Assembly: GCF_001969265.1 (NCBI RefSeq)
Contig: NZ_CP019304.1
Location: forward strand, 3,410,001-3,474,000
Direction of reading: 5' to 3'
From: Arthrobacter sp. QXT-31
Lineage (GTDB): Bacteria > Actinomycetota > Actinomycetes > Actinomycetales > Micrococcaceae
DNA: 64,000 bases
Below are positions 17,340 to 26,055 of the stretch, piece after piece. A program made the translations under genes and the position numbers. The notes beneath the pieces are model-generated. The model ran no database searches and was not told the DNA's origin. It was given only the letters and a program-made list of their open reading frames with translations. Each line of letters opens with the position of its first letter. Positions within the stretch are counted from its first letter, which is position 1.

Positions 17340-18668
17340 CTAACTCGCGGGCTTCAGGGATGCCCGGATCAGCGAGGCAACGCGTTCTGCCTCGGTGTAG
17401 GCCCCGTGGGTGCCGGCGGTCTCTGACGTGTAGTCGCCGGCAAAGTGCAGCGACCCGATGGAACGCTGAAGCTCAGGCAGGGCTGCTGCCCGCTCCGGGC
17501 TGAGCAGGGCAAAGCAGTGCTGCCAGGTCTGGGCGTGCACGCCGAGGACCCGCCCGCGGAGCTGGGGTGCCACCGTGTACACGTCCTCCATCCACTGCGC
17601 GAGCCGTTCCTCGTCGTCGGCAAATCCCGGAAGGTAGCCCGAGGAATTTCCGTAGCAGGTCAACTGGAGGATGTTTGCCTTCAAGGTCTCTTCTGTGCCG
17701 CCGGGGACAGGGTTGATGATGGCGTCGAAGGGCATCCCGACGGTCACGATGAAGGCCCAGTCCTTGAACTCCGGGAGCCCTTCAATGTCTGCAACAATGT
17801 TCAGCGTAGTGCTGCCGGGGCTGGCCACGCGGTTGAGCGCCGTCGTCTTCCACTCGGGCAGGTCCTTGACGACGCCGGGAACCACGGGGGCGGGAACGGC
17901 CAGGACCACATGTTTGGCAGTGAGCGTGTGGTGGCCGCCGTCGTCCGTCACTGAAACCTGGTAGACGCCCTCCTCTTCGAGCAGGGTCACGTCCGTTACC
18001 TGCGTGTTGTAGCGGACCGTGCCCCCAGGCAGGCGCTGCAGAATGGCCCGCGGGATGGCCTGCATCCCCTCCAGCGCGAACAGGCGGTTGTCCTTCTCCC
18101 GCGCCAGGTAGCTGGCAAAATAGCGCAGCGCGTACTTGGCTGAAAGATTGGCCGGATCGCCGACGGCGCCGCCACGGATTGCGGTGGCAATAATGTCCCG
18201 GACAGCCGGCTGGAGGTCGCCGATCCGGTCGGCCACCGTCTCGCCGGAAAGTTTGTTGAGTTCGCCGGCTGTGGTCCTGTCATTGACGTAGTCCCGGTAC
18301 TCCGTGAGGGACGTATCAATGAACTTGATCAGCTCGGTTTTCTCAGAGTCCGTGAGGTTGAGGCCGGCCACAACATCCTCGTTGGCCGCCGCCACCACGG
18401 TTTTGCCGTTGACGTGGATGCCGTACGTTTCCGGGAGGAAAGGAACAGTCCTGATCCCCAGCTCATTCACGAGCTCCTCCGACTTCGTTCCCTTGTAAAC
18501 GAACATCGCGCCGGAATTGGCCGACGTTCCGGCGAGCTGCACCGTGTGTGACCGGCCGCCGATGTCATGGCCGGACTCCAGGATGAGGACGTCCAGCCCC
18601 GAGTCCCGCAGGTAGTACGCGGTGCCAAGTCCCGCGGCACCGCCACCAACAATTACTACGTCATGCAA
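17340..18668 (-). CDS. flavin-containing amine oxidase
   Basis: FAD-dependent oxidase (442 residues) that oxidises an amine to aldehyde or imine with release of peroxide. The N-terminal dinucleotide motif VVIVGGGAAGLGTAYYLRDS runs from about residue 4, with ESGHDIGGRS completing the FAD site. The C-terminal FAD-contacting block LHFAGDYTSETAGTHGAYTEAERVA sits in two parts near residue 410-435. No signal peptide is seen. It starts 20 nt after the universal stress protein gene and may share its transcript; further upstream on the same strand lies an amino acid-type ABC importer. The substrate amine is unknown. A putrescine- or monoamine-like compound would fit the neighbouring APC permease and dehydrogenase. 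Confidence 0.88.
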   Translation of the reverse strand: MHDVVIVGGGAAGLGTAYYLRDSGLDVLILESGHDIGGRSHTVQLAGTSANSGAMFVYKGTKSEELVNELGIRTVPFLPETYGIHVNGKTVVAAANEDVVAGLNLTDSEKTELIKFIDTSLTEYRDYVNDRTTAGELNKLSGETVADRIGDLQPAVRDIIATAIRGGAVGDPANLSAKYALRYFASYLAREKDNRLFALEGMQAIPRAILQRLPGGTVRYNTQVTDVTLLEEEGVYQVSVTDDGGHHTLTAKHVVLAVPAPVVPGVVKDLPEWKTTALNRVASPGSTTLNIVADIEGLPEFKDWAFIVTVGMPFDAIINPVPGGTEETLKANILQLTCYGNSSGYLPGFADDEERLAQWMEDVYTVAPQLRGRVLGVHAQTWQHCFALLSPERAAALPELQRSIGSLHFAGDYTSETAGTHGAYTEAERVASLIRASLKPAS

Positions 18669-18688
18669 TCTGGGCTCCTCGTGAAAAA

Positions 18689-19114
18689 TCAGTCGTCGTA
18701 AGTGTTGGCAATGTAGACGTCGCAGGTCGCGCTGTGAGCCACGCTGTTAGCCACGCTGCCCAGGACGCGTCCAATGCCCCGCATCCGGCGGTTGCCCACC
18801 ACGATGAGGCGGGCCTCTTTGCTCAGTGCTTCCCTGATCAGGGCATCGGCCGGCCGGCCGGAGGCGGCAGCGTAGGTGATCTTGATGTCCCCGCCGAGGG
18901 TGTCAGCCACGGATCTGGCGACGTGTTCGGCCTTGTCGGCGTCCGAGACGAGCCATTTGCTGCTGCCCGTGCCGAAGACGTCCGAGCGGTCGCTGTCAAA
19001 GGCCGACACCACATGAAGGGTCGCGCCAAGTGCTGTGGCGAGGTCTCTTGCAGCCTCCGCTGCCTTTCTGGCCGTGGCGCTGCCATCGACTCCTACAACT
19101 ACGGTTCCGCTCAT
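18689..19114 (-). CDS. universal stress protein (UspA family)
   Basis: A single-domain Usp of 141 residues. The N-terminal strand VVVGVDGSATARKA and the ATP-binding pattern VVGNRRMRGIGRVLGSVANSVAHSA (G-2x-G-9x-GS type, in two parts near residue 105-130) indicate an ATP-binding member. The start decision comes from the ribosome-binding site: AAGGAG lies 7 nt before ATG 19114 but directly against ATG 19120, so the inner ATG is preferred. Usp proteins help survival in stress or hypoxia. Its place between a binding-protein gene and an amine oxidase suggests the operon responds to stress or starvation, but this is not shown. Confidence 0.88.
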   Translation of the reverse strand: MSGTVVVGVDGSATARKAAEAARDLATALGATLHVVSAFDSDRSDVFGTGSSKWLVSDADKAEHVARSVADTLGGDIKITYAAASGRPADALIREALSKEARLIVVGNRRMRGIGRVLGSVANSVAHSATCDVYIANTYDD

Positions 19115-19186
19115 GTGCATGCTCCTTTGCTTGCTTTGAAACCCGAAAAAATGGGCGCAACTTCGGCGCCTATAAAACGTCATCAG

Positions 19187-19217
19187 GGCGGCGCCGGACA
19201 GGACATCCGGCGCCGCC
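19187..19217 (-). terminator. intrinsic terminator after the binding-protein gene
   Basis: GGCGGCGCCGGA (19187-19198) pairs perfectly with TCCGGCGCCGCC (19206-19217), loop 7 nt. On the minus strand it is followed by CTGATGACGTTTTATAG. It lies 19 nt after the binding-protein stop, so most ABC transcripts should end before the usp gene. Confidence 0.75.
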
Positions 19218-19236
19218 TATAGAGGGAGAACTCCCG

Positions 19237-20103
19237 TTAGAGTTCGGTGGGTGCGCCGGGCTCGCCGACGGAGGCGTCCACTCCGTACTTCTCGAGGAGC
19301 TTCTTGATGGTTCCGTTGTCGCGGAGTGTCTTGATGTCCTCGTCCAGCGCCTTGCCCAGGGCCTCGTTGTCGAGGCTGGACGGCAACATGACCTGGCCGA
19401 CAGCGGCGAACTGTGGGACCTTCGGGTTCGGCTTAACGTCGACCACCTTGGCGCCCTCGATGGGGGCGTCTTTGAGCCGGTAGTTTGCGGATGCGGAGGA
19501 TGCCACGAGCGCGTCGATGCGTCCGGCCTTGAGATCGGCGTAGATGGATTCGTCGTCCTGGTAGATCTTGAACTTGTCTCCGAGCCACTTCTGCATGCTG
19601 TCGTTCCAGAGGTTGCCGGCGACCGAACCGACCACGTGGCCCTCGAGATCATCGCTGGTGAGGCCCTTCGTCGAAACGATCCCCTGCGGATCGTTCCACA
19701 GCGGTGTGCTCATGTAGACGATCTTGGTCCGTTCCTTGGTGCGCAGCCAGTTTCCCGAGCCGATATCAACGCGCTTTGACTGCACTGACGGGATCACCGC
19801 TCCGGCACCGCCTGAAGTGCTCACCGTGACTTTGAGGCATTCGAGCTTGGCGATCTCGTTGATCAGGTCGCCCTCCATGCCGGTGACATTTTCACCTTCC
19901 AGGATCGTGGCGGGTGCGTAGTCGTAGCTGGCGACGGTGAGCTCGCCGTCGGTAATGGTTTTGAGGTCACTGTGTGCCGGTTTGCAGTCGGAGGCGACGC
20001 TGCTGGTTTCGCTGCCGCCGCAGGCGCTGAGGGAGATCGCGAGCAGGCCGGCGGCGCTGCCGGCTGAAAGTGCGCGCACAAGGGTACGGGGATTCCGTGA
20101 CAT
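19237..20103 (-). CDS. polar amino acid-type ABC transporter substrate-binding lipoprotein (family 3)
   Basis: 288 residues; AAGGA precedes ATG 20103. The lipoprotein signal ends in LLAISLSACGG with Cys near residue 28. The family-3 (amino acid/opine) pattern is seen in ITDGELTVASYDYAPATILEG, GMEGDLINEIAKLECLKV, the ligand-binding Arg region NWLRTKERTKIVYMS and the hinge DLEGHVVGSVAGN. It receives a small amine or amino acid outside the membrane for the two permeases encoded upstream. It is the last gene of the ATPase, permease, permease, binding-protein operon and is followed by a strong terminator. The ligand is unknown; nearby amine oxidase and dehydrogenase genes suggest an amine. Confidence 0.88.
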   Translation of the reverse strand: MSRNPRTLVRALSAGSAAGLLAISLSACGGSETSSVASDCKPAHSDLKTITDGELTVASYDYAPATILEGENVTGMEGDLINEIAKLECLKVTVSTSGGAGAVIPSVQSKRVDIGSGNWLRTKERTKIVYMSTPLWNDPQGIVSTKGLTSDDLEGHVVGSVAGNLWNDSMQKWLGDKFKIYQDDESIYADLKAGRIDALVASSASANYRLKDAPIEGAKVVDVKPNPKVPQFAAVGQVMLPSSLDNEALGKALDEDIKTLRDNGTIKKLLEKYGVDASVGEPGAPTEL

Positions 20104-20159
20104 GGTTTTCCTTTGTTGTGTGGTGTGGGCGGTTTGCCCGGGATAAGTGGAGCGGAGGC

Positions 20160-20822
20160 TTAGTTGCGTTGCAGGTGGCGTCCGAGGCGTTGTTCCAGCA
20201 CCCGGATGAGGCCGAGGAAGACGAGGGTGAGGGATCCGTAGATCACTGCGGTGAGGGTGTAGACGCTGAGGTATTCGAAGGTGATGGATCCGATTTCGAA
20301 GGCTTTGGACATCAGTTCGGGCACGGCGATCACGAAGGCGAGGGCGCTGCCTTGGAAGACGAGGACGGCGAGTCCGGCCAGGGGCGGGGTGGAGATCCTT
20401 AGTGCCTGGGGCAGGATGATGAGCCGGAACCCGGTCCAGCCGCGCAGCCCGGAGGTGAGGGCTGCTTCTTTCTGGCCCAGGGGTACGGAGGCTATTCCGG
20501 CGCGGAAGTATTCGGAGGCGTAGGCGCCGGTGTTCCAGGTCAGCGCGATGATCGCGGTGGTGAGGGAGGTCAGGGTGATGCCGGCGTCGGGGAGGCTGAA
20601 GTAGAGCAGGTAGAGCAGGACCAGGGCGGGCAGTCCGCGGCCGATCTCGACGAACAGGAATGAGATCCATTGCAGGGGCGCGAGTTTGGAGGCGGCCATG
20701 ACGGCGAAGAGCAGGCCGAGGGGGAAGCCGAAGAGCAGCGAGAGCCCGGTGAGCTGGAGGCTGACCAGGAGTCCGGGGGTGAGGTTGGGCAGCCAGGAAA
20801 GCCATTGGGTGAGGAGTTCCAT
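20160..20822 (-). CDS. amino acid ABC transporter permease, second subunit
   Basis: A polytopic membrane protein (220 residues) of the His/Glu/opine permease family, with about five helices. The coupling motif region is EAALTSGLRGWTGFRLIILPQALR. ATG 20822 is chosen because GGAG lies 7 nt upstream; GTG 20825 overlaps it and is only 4 nt from GGAG. The start overlaps the stop of the previous permease, so translation is coupled. It pairs with the permease encoded at 20822-21469 to form the channel. Confidence 0.9.
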   Translation of the reverse strand: MELLTQWLSWLPNLTPGLLVSLQLTGLSLLFGFPLGLLFAVMAASKLAPLQWISFLFVEIGRGLPALVLLYLLYFSLPDAGITLTSLTTAIIALTWNTGAYASEYFRAGIASVPLGQKEAALTSGLRGWTGFRLIILPQALRISTPPLAGLAVLVFQGSALAFVIAVPELMSKAFEIGSITFEYLSVYTLTAVIYGSLTLVFLGLIRVLEQRLGRHLQRN

Positions 20823-21469
20823 CACGCGACTCCGATCTTTCGGCGCAGGGTGAGGTCGACCCGGCGTGAGATGAGGGCGACGACGAGGCTGATGACGATG
20901 TAGAGGACCCCGGCGACGACGAAGGAGAGGAGGCCTTCGTGGGTTTGTTTGGCGGCCTGCTGGGCGTAGTAGGTGATTTCCCGGACGCCGATGGTGGAGG
21001 CCAGGGCGGAGTCTTTCAGGAGTCCGATGCCGTAGGTGGCGATCGCGGGCAGCGCTACGCGGAACGCCTGCGGGGTGATGATGTGCCCCACGGTGGTGAC
21101 GGTGGACAGTCCGAGGGCGTGGGCGGCCTCGCGCTGGCCGTCGGGGATGGACAGCAGCCCGGAGCGGTAGATTTCGGCCATGAACGCGGAGGCGATGATG
21201 GAGAACCCGATGATCGCAGCCTGGATCGTGCTCAGCCGCAGGGAGTACTGGGGCAGGCCGAAGTAGATCAGGAACAGCCAGGTGATCGGCGGGATGACCC
21301 GCACGATGTTGATGTAGAGGGTCGCGGCCGCGCGGATGATGGCGATGGGGGAGCGGGCGGCGCCGACCAGGACCAGGCCGATGAGCCCGCCGATCAGGAG
21401 CGAGGCGCCGGTGACGTAGAGGGTGAGTCCGACGCCGCGGGCGATCGCTGGCAGCAGTTCTGCAATCAT
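20822..21469 (-). CDS. amino acid ABC transporter permease, first subunit
   Basis: 215 residues, about five membrane helices, with the family coupling segment REAAHALGLSTVTTVGHIITPQAFR and a characteristic FNIVRVIPP-like stretch (YINIVRVIPPITWLFLIYFGLP). ATG 21469 lies 8 nt beyond the ATPase stop. The stop codon overlaps the next permease start. It is one half of the heterodimeric channel for the family-3 binding protein of this operon. Confidence 0.9.
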   Translation of the reverse strand: MIAELLPAIARGVGLTLYVTGASLLIGGLIGLVLVGAARSPIAIIRAAATLYINIVRVIPPITWLFLIYFGLPQYSLRLSTIQAAIIGFSIIASAFMAEIYRSGLLSIPDGQREAAHALGLSTVTTVGHIITPQAFRVALPAIATYGIGLLKDSALASTIGVREITYYAQQAAKQTHEGLLSFVVAGVLYIVISLVVALISRRVDLTLRRKIGVA

Positions 21470-21477
21470 GACCGGGC

Positions 21478-22269
21478 TCACCGGTCCAGAACGGCTTTGA
21501 GGAACTGCCGGGTGCGTTCGTTCTGCGGGTCCGACATGACCTGTTCGCTCGGGCCGATCTCCAGGACGCCGCCGTTGCCCATGACCATGATCCGGTCCGA
21601 GACGTCCCGGGCGAAGTGCATTTCGTGGGTGACGACGAGCATGGTCATGCCCTCGTCGGCGAGGTCGCGCATGACGGCGAGGACTTCCAGGCCGATTTCC
21701 GGGTCCAGGGCCGAGGTGGGTTCGTCGAAGAGCATGACCTTTGGTGAGAGTGCCAGGGCGCGGGCGATGGCGATGCGCTGCTGCTGCCCGCCGGAGAGGC
21801 GGGCCGGGTAGGCCTTGGCCTTGTCCGGCAGGCCGACATGCTTGAGTAGCCGGTTCGCGGTCTCTTCGGCCTGTTCCTTGCTGGCCCCGAGGACCTTGCG
21901 CTGGGGCAGGGTGATGTTCTCCATCACGGTCAGGTGCGGGAACAGGTTGAAGCTTTGGAAGACCATGCCGGTGACGCGGCGGAGGTGGTCCAGGCTGGCC
22001 TTGTCCGGCAGCTTCCCGCCGGCCACAACCCGGGCACCGCCGATTTCGATCGTGCCCTCGGTCGGTGTTTCCAGGTAATTCAGGCACCGCAGGAACGTGC
22101 TCTTGCCCGCCCCGGACGGGCCGATGATCGAGACCACCTCGCCCTCGTTCATCGCCAGATCCACATCCGACAGCACACGGGCTGCGCCGTAACTCTTGCC
22201 AAGCCCGGAGACCACGACCTCGCCAGAAAGCGCGATCGGGGAAGCTTTTGTGCCAAAACTGAAGCTCAT
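21478..22269 (-). CDS. amino acid ABC transporter ATPase
   Basis: 263 residues. Walker A GPSGAGKST (about 50), Q-loop VFQSFNLFPHLTVMENI, signature LSGGQQQRIAIARAL, Walker B VMLFDEPTSALDPE and switch VVTHEMHFA are all intact and match the GlnQ/HisP subfamily. The start MSFSFGTKAS at 22269 has AAGGA 8 nt upstream; the frame stays open further upstream but without a site. It is the first gene of the operon, divergent from the dehydrogenase gene, and lies behind an unusual AT-rich region. Confidence 0.92.
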   Translation of the reverse strand: MSFSFGTKASPIALSGEVVVSGLGKSYGAARVLSDVDLAMNEGEVVSIIGPSGAGKSTFLRCLNYLETPTEGTIEIGGARVVAGGKLPDKASLDHLRRVTGMVFQSFNLFPHLTVMENITLPQRKVLGASKEQAEETANRLLKHVGLPDKAKAYPARLSGGQQQRIAIARALALSPKVMLFDEPTSALDPEIGLEVLAVMRDLADEGMTMLVVTHEMHFARDVSDRIMVMGNGGVLEIGPSEQVMSDPQNERTRQFLKAVLDR

Positions 22270-22609
22270 CCTTTGGTTCCTTTGGATAGCGGGACTTCCT
22301 TGTCCCGGAGGTCGTTCCGTTGCGATGCCGTGCCCTGCAGCAGCGGCACCCTTGGGCCACGGCTCCAGTCGCACCTCGCTTGCGATGTATGAAGTAGATC
22401 ACAGCTTCCGACATATAAGCAATACTTTAGGAATATATCTTTTAAGCTCTGCAGTCCACGGTTGCAAGCAACTGAAGCAAAAAAACATTTAAAACTAAAA
22501 TCTATTGCTCAGCCCATGTGACCTCCATTACAGTAGAGGAAATCCCGGCTCGTGACACGCATCACGCCGGCCCATCACACCCCACGCAAAACTCCCACGG
22601 AGGAACAAG
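22270..22609. promoter_or_regulatory. AT-rich divergent promoter region
   Basis: 340 nt between the ABC operon (minus) and the dehydrogenase gene (plus). Positions about 22400-22515 are far richer in A+T than any other stretch of the window (for example aatactttaggaatatatct), which suits a strong or regulated divergent promoter. A palindrome, GTTGCAAGCAAC, sits inside it at 22461-22472. No ORF is seen. Confidence 0.6.
22461..22472. promoter_or_regulatory. palindromic operator candidate in divergent promoter
   Basis: GTTGCAAGCAAC is a perfect 5+2+5 inverted repeat at the centre of the AT-rich region. It uses the same pentamers (GTTGC, GCAAC) as the sites upstream of the creatine transporter but in the opposite order. 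Confidence 0.45.
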
Positions 22610-23377
22610 ATGAATGCTCTGACCCTGACCGGCCAGGTTGCCCTGGTGACCGGAGCCGGCCACGGCATCGGCCGCGCCAGCGCCCTGGCGCTGGCGGAGG
22701 CCGGCGCCTTGGTGGTGGCCTCGGACATGGACTTTGCGCGCGCCGCCGAAACCGAGCAGCTGATCAAAGACGCGGGCCACAAAGGTGTGGCGGCAGTTGC
22801 TGACGTGACCGACGAAAAGGCGATGGCCGCCGTCGTCGATGACATTGTCCGGACCCACGGCCGGCTGGACGTTGTCCACGCCAACGCGGGCGTGCTCATG
22901 GCGGGAACCGCCCTGACCCAGACCCTCGACGAGTGGGACAAGACCTTCCAGGTCAACGTGCGCGGCACATTCCTCACGGTGCGGGCGGTGCTTCCGCAGA
23001 TGATCAAGCAGAAGTCGGGCGCGATCATCATCACGGCGTCCGTTTCCGGCCTGATCGGGGAGCCGGACCTCGTTGCCTACAACACGTCCAAGGGCGCGCT
23101 GGTGAACCTCACCCGGCAGCTCGCCGTTGAGTACGCCAAGGACGGAATCCGCGTCAACGGCGTGTGCCCCGGATGGATCGAAACAGGCTTCAATGACCCC
23201 GTGCTCGGCCACCTGGACACGGAAGAACTCGATCAGCTCGTCGGAACGCAGGTACCTCTGGGACGCCAGGGTACACCGGAGGATATCGCCCCCTCGGTGG
23301 TGTTCCTCGCGTCGGACTGGGCCCGGTACATCACCGGGCAGCTCCTGCCCATCGACGGCGGCCTGACGTCAATGTAG
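22610..23377 (+). CDS. SDR-family oxidoreductase
   Basis: A classical short-chain dehydrogenase of 255 residues that interconverts an alcohol and a carbonyl with NAD(P). The cofactor motif VTGAGHGIG is at 14-22, NAG is near 89, the catalytic Ser in ITASVSG near 141, and Tyr/Lys in YNTSK near 155-159, followed by the typical RVNGVCPGWIETGF. The C-terminus ITGQLLPIDGGLTSM is standard. GGAGG lies 7 nt before the ATG. It is followed 52 nt later by an APC permease, likely in one operon. An acidic residue after the second strand (SDMDF) favours NAD over NADP. Confidence 0.92.
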   Translation: MNALTLTGQVALVTGAGHGIGRASALALAEAGALVVASDMDFARAAETEQLIKDAGHKGVAAVADVTDEKAMAAVVDDIVRTHGRLDVVHANAGVLMAGTALTQTLDEWDKTFQVNVRGTFLTVRAVLPQMIKQKSGAIIITASVSGLIGEPDLVAYNTSKGALVNLTRQLAVEYAKDGIRVNGVCPGWIETGFNDPVLGHLDTEELDQLVGTQVPLGRQGTPEDIAPSVVFLASDWARYITGQLLPIDGGLTSM

Positions 23378-23429
23378 ACGCCGGCCCTCCCGTCCCAACC
23401 ATCGGCTCAAGACCCAAGGACTTATTGCC

Positions 23430-25085
23430 ATGTCTGTCACCAAACCACAACGGTCCGACGACGAACTCCTCGCCAACCTCGGCTACAAGCCCGAACTGAA
23501 GCGTTCGTGGTCCGGCTTTTCCAACTTCGCCATCTCCTTCTCTGTCATCTCGATCCTCAGCGGCCCGTTCATCAGCTTCTTCATCGGATGGAACAACGGC
23601 GGCCCGGCGGCCATCAGCTGGGGCTGGCCCATCGTCTGTGCCCTCATCCTCGTGGTGGGCCTGTGCATGGGCGAACTTGTCTCCGCGATGCCCACCTCCG
23701 GCGGCATGTACTACTGGGCGGCCAAGCTTGGCAGCCTGCGCTCCAGCTACTTCACCGGCTGGCTGGACTTCCTGGGCCTGCTGGCCATCGTCGCCGCCGT
23801 GTCCTATGGCTGCGCCACCTTCATCGACGTGACCCTTTCGTCGTTCAGCTCGGCCTGGGCCGAAGGGTACTCACTGTCCCGGGTGTTCCTGATCTTCATC
23901 GCCGTGCTGGTGGTGGTCACGATCCTCTCGATCTTCTCCAGCCACCTGCTGGCCATCTTCAACAACATCTCCGTGTGGTGGCACGTCATCGGCACCGCGG
24001 CAATCATCGCCATCATCATCTTCGTGCCGGAACGCCACGCCAGCATGGCCGACGTGTTCAGCCAGCGGATCAACAACACCGGATGGTTCGACGGTGCCAC
24101 TACCGGCATGGGATTCATCTTCCTTGTGCTCCCGCTCGCCGTGATCCTGCCGCAGTTCACCGTCACCGGCTACGACGCCTCCTGCCACATGTCCGAGGAA
24201 ACCAAGGGCGCCTCCAACTCCGCCGCCAACGGCATCTGGCAGGCCATCCTCTACTCGGCAATCGGCGGCTGGATCCTGCTGCTGGGCATCCTCTTCGCCG
24301 TGCAGGACGCCGACGCCGTCACCGCAAGCGGCGGCAGCGTGGTCACCGTGCTCAACCAGGCACTGAGCGGCCCGTGGGTCAGCACCGTGCTGGTGATCTC
24401 CACCGTGGGCCAGTGCTTCTGCGCCATGGCCTGCATGACCTCCACCACCCGCATGCTGTTCGCCTTCAGCCGGGACGGCGCGGTGCCCGGCGCCCGCATC
24501 TGGCCCCGCCTCAACAAGAGCGGTGTTCCGCTGTACAGTGTAGCCCTGGTTGCCGGCCTGGCGATCCTCCTGGCCCTGCCCGCCCTCGTGGAGGTGGATA
24601 TCAACGGCGCCCCCGTGCCGGTGGCCTTCAACGCGGTAGTCTCCATCGGCGTCGTCGGCCTGTACTTGGCCTTCGCTATCCCGATCTACCAGCGCCTCCG
24701 CAAGGGCTCCGCCTTCGAGCGCGGCTCCTGGCACCTGGGCCGGAACTACAAGTGGCTGGGCACCATCGCCGTCGTGGAGATCGCACTGACCACGGTGATC
24801 GCCCTCCTGCCGACCTCCCCGCTCGGAGCTCCGTGGAACCCCGACTTCGAGTGGAAGTACTTCAACTACACACCGCTGGTGGTCGGCGGAACCCTGCTGG
24901 TGCTGTGGCTGGCCTGGCAGCTCCGGGTCAGGCACACCTACACCGGCCCGCGCCACACCGTGGACCTGCCCAACGGACTCACCTCGGCCGACGAGCTGGA
25001 GATCGAGTACGAGGAGCACCACCCCGGCCACCACCACGCGGTCCACGGCAGCCACGAGAAGTCCGACGCCAACCACCGCGCGTAA
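23430..25085 (+). CDS. APC-family amino acid/amine permease
   Basis: 551 residues, about twelve helices, of the APC superfamily branch that includes GABA, choline and polyamine carriers. The start LGYKPELKRSWSGFSNFAISFS is typical of that branch, with PTSGGMYYWAA marking helices 2-3 and a GYDASCHMSEETKGAS loop (split over two conserved pieces) that is its signature. The C-terminal tail is unusually His-rich (HHPGHHHAVHG, about residues 528-540), perhaps metal-binding or merely disordered. It is translated after the SDR gene and probably imports the compound that the SDR and amine oxidase act on; this is inference. Confidence 0.88.
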   Translation: MSVTKPQRSDDELLANLGYKPELKRSWSGFSNFAISFSVISILSGPFISFFIGWNNGGPAAISWGWPIVCALILVVGLCMGELVSAMPTSGGMYYWAAKLGSLRSSYFTGWLDFLGLLAIVAAVSYGCATFIDVTLSSFSSAWAEGYSLSRVFLIFIAVLVVVTILSIFSSHLLAIFNNISVWWHVIGTAAIIAIIIFVPERHASMADVFSQRINNTGWFDGATTGMGFIFLVLPLAVILPQFTVTGYDASCHMSEETKGASNSAANGIWQAILYSAIGGWILLLGILFAVQDADAVTASGGSVVTVLNQALSGPWVSTVLVISTVGQCFCAMACMTSTTRMLFAFSRDGAVPGARIWPRLNKSGVPLYSVALVAGLAILLALPALVEVDINGAPVPVAFNAVVSIGVVGLYLAFAIPIYQRLRKGSAFERGSWHLGRNYKWLGTIAVVEIALTTVIALLPTSPLGAPWNPDFEWKYFNYTPLVVGGTLLVLWLAWQLRVRHTYTGPRHTVDLPNGLTSADELEIEYEEHHPGHHHAVHGSHEKSDANHRA

Positions 25086-25122
25086 CTCACAGTTCAATAC
25101 GTAACTAACAGTTCAATACGGA

Positions 25123-25151
25123 GGGCCTGGCTGCGCTGAGCAGCCGGGCCC
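25123..25151 (+). terminator. hairpin terminator after the APC permease gene
   Basis: GGGCC and GGCTGC pair with GCAGCC and GGCCC across a GCTGA loop, with one opposed T/G. It sits 38 nt after the permease stop, next to a short direct repeat (gttcaatacgtaact / gttcaatacg). Confidence 0.6.
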
Positions 25152-25154
25152 TTC

Positions 25155-25308
25155 CGACGCTCCATCACTTCCTGCCACTTTCCCTCGGACGCTCTATCAC
25201 TCCCTGCCGTTTTCCCTCGGACGCTCTATCACTCCCTGCCGGATTCCCCCGACGCGTCCTCACGTCCCGCTGCCTCCAGCTAAACGCTTCCTCAGATCCC
25301 GCCGTCGT
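25155..25308 (-). repeat. tandem array of the 32-nt repeat, reverse orientation
   Basis: CCTGCC of successive units lies at about 25171, 25203 and 25235 (period 32), with diverged units at 25250-25308. On the minus strand the units read GGCAGGGAGTGATAGAGCG, the same core as the arrays at 17076 and 26056. The array lies between convergent genes. Confidence 0.85.
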
Positions 25309-25313
25309 TCTGT

Positions 25314-26009
25314 CTATGGCGTAAGCGGACCACGGATGACGCGCAAGGCGAGCTCAGTGTCGCCGTCGATCGCGGCGGTGTTCGACAGGTTGGAGCGGCC
25401 CCAAAGGCCGAAGTACATGTCCCGTGGGGTTGCGCTGACCTCCGCTTTGACGTCCCCGGATCCGACGGTCCAGGCCGTGCCGTGGGGGATGCGGAAGGTC
25501 ACGGCCTTTCCGGGGTCCGGCATCCGCTGTAGCCGGATCTGCCGCGGGGCGACCATTGTTAGGGCCTCGTCGATGCCGTCCAGCAGGAAGTCCTCTGGGA
25601 ACTCCGGTTCCCGTTGCCCTGACGCCTGGTGGGCGTCGAGAAGGTGGATGGCGTGCTCGTGCGCCTGCCGGCGAAGCCAAAAACCCGCAGTGCGCGGGGG
25701 AGGTCCGAAGTTCCAACACGGGGCCGTCGGGTCCAGCGAGGTCATCGTGGCAAGGAAATCAGGCGCTCCTTCGAGGAACCAGCTCGCCGCTCCTGCTGTG
25801 GGCGGGGCCGGTGCCTCAACATGCTTGCCGGTGCGGACCACGGCGGCAGCCCATCGTTCGATGGAGCCGACATGCCCAAAAAGCTCATCGAGCGTCCAAC
25901 CCGGACAGGCCGGAACGGAGCGGGCCAGTGTGCCCTCCGACTGGCGGGCAAGCTCTTCGAGTGATCCGAGGCAGTGCGTGAGTTCGGCCAGGTAGCGTTC
26001 GGGCAGCAT
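25314..26009 (-). CDS. maleylpyruvate isomerase/DinB-fold, mycothiol-dependent-enzyme family protein
   Basis: 231 residues. The N-terminal four-helix domain carries the conserved PGWTLDELFGHVGSIERWA (in two blocks, residues 35-55) and the metal-ligand-like REAQHEHAIHLLDA type segment, here RRQAHEHAIHLLDA near 128. The C-terminal half is a sterol-carrier-like sheet domain typical of the TIGR03083 family. Such proteins are restricted to actinobacteria and some use mycothiol with a zinc ion; the reaction of most is unknown. It is monocistronic between two repeat arrays. Confidence 0.82.
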   Translation of the reverse strand: MLPERYLAELTHCLGSLEELARQSEGTLARSVPACPGWTLDELFGHVGSIERWAAAVVRTGKHVEAPAPPTAGAASWFLEGAPDFLATMTSLDPTAPCWNFGPPPRTAGFWLRRQAHEHAIHLLDAHQASGQREPEFPEDFLLDGIDEALTMVAPRQIRLQRMPDPGKAVTFRIPHGTAWTVGSGDVKAEVSATPRDMYFGLWGRSNLSNTAAIDGDTELALRVIRGPLTP

Positions 26010-26055
26010 GGGTCGAGCATATCCAGTCCGGTAGTGCGGAAGCGTTCGGTCCCAA

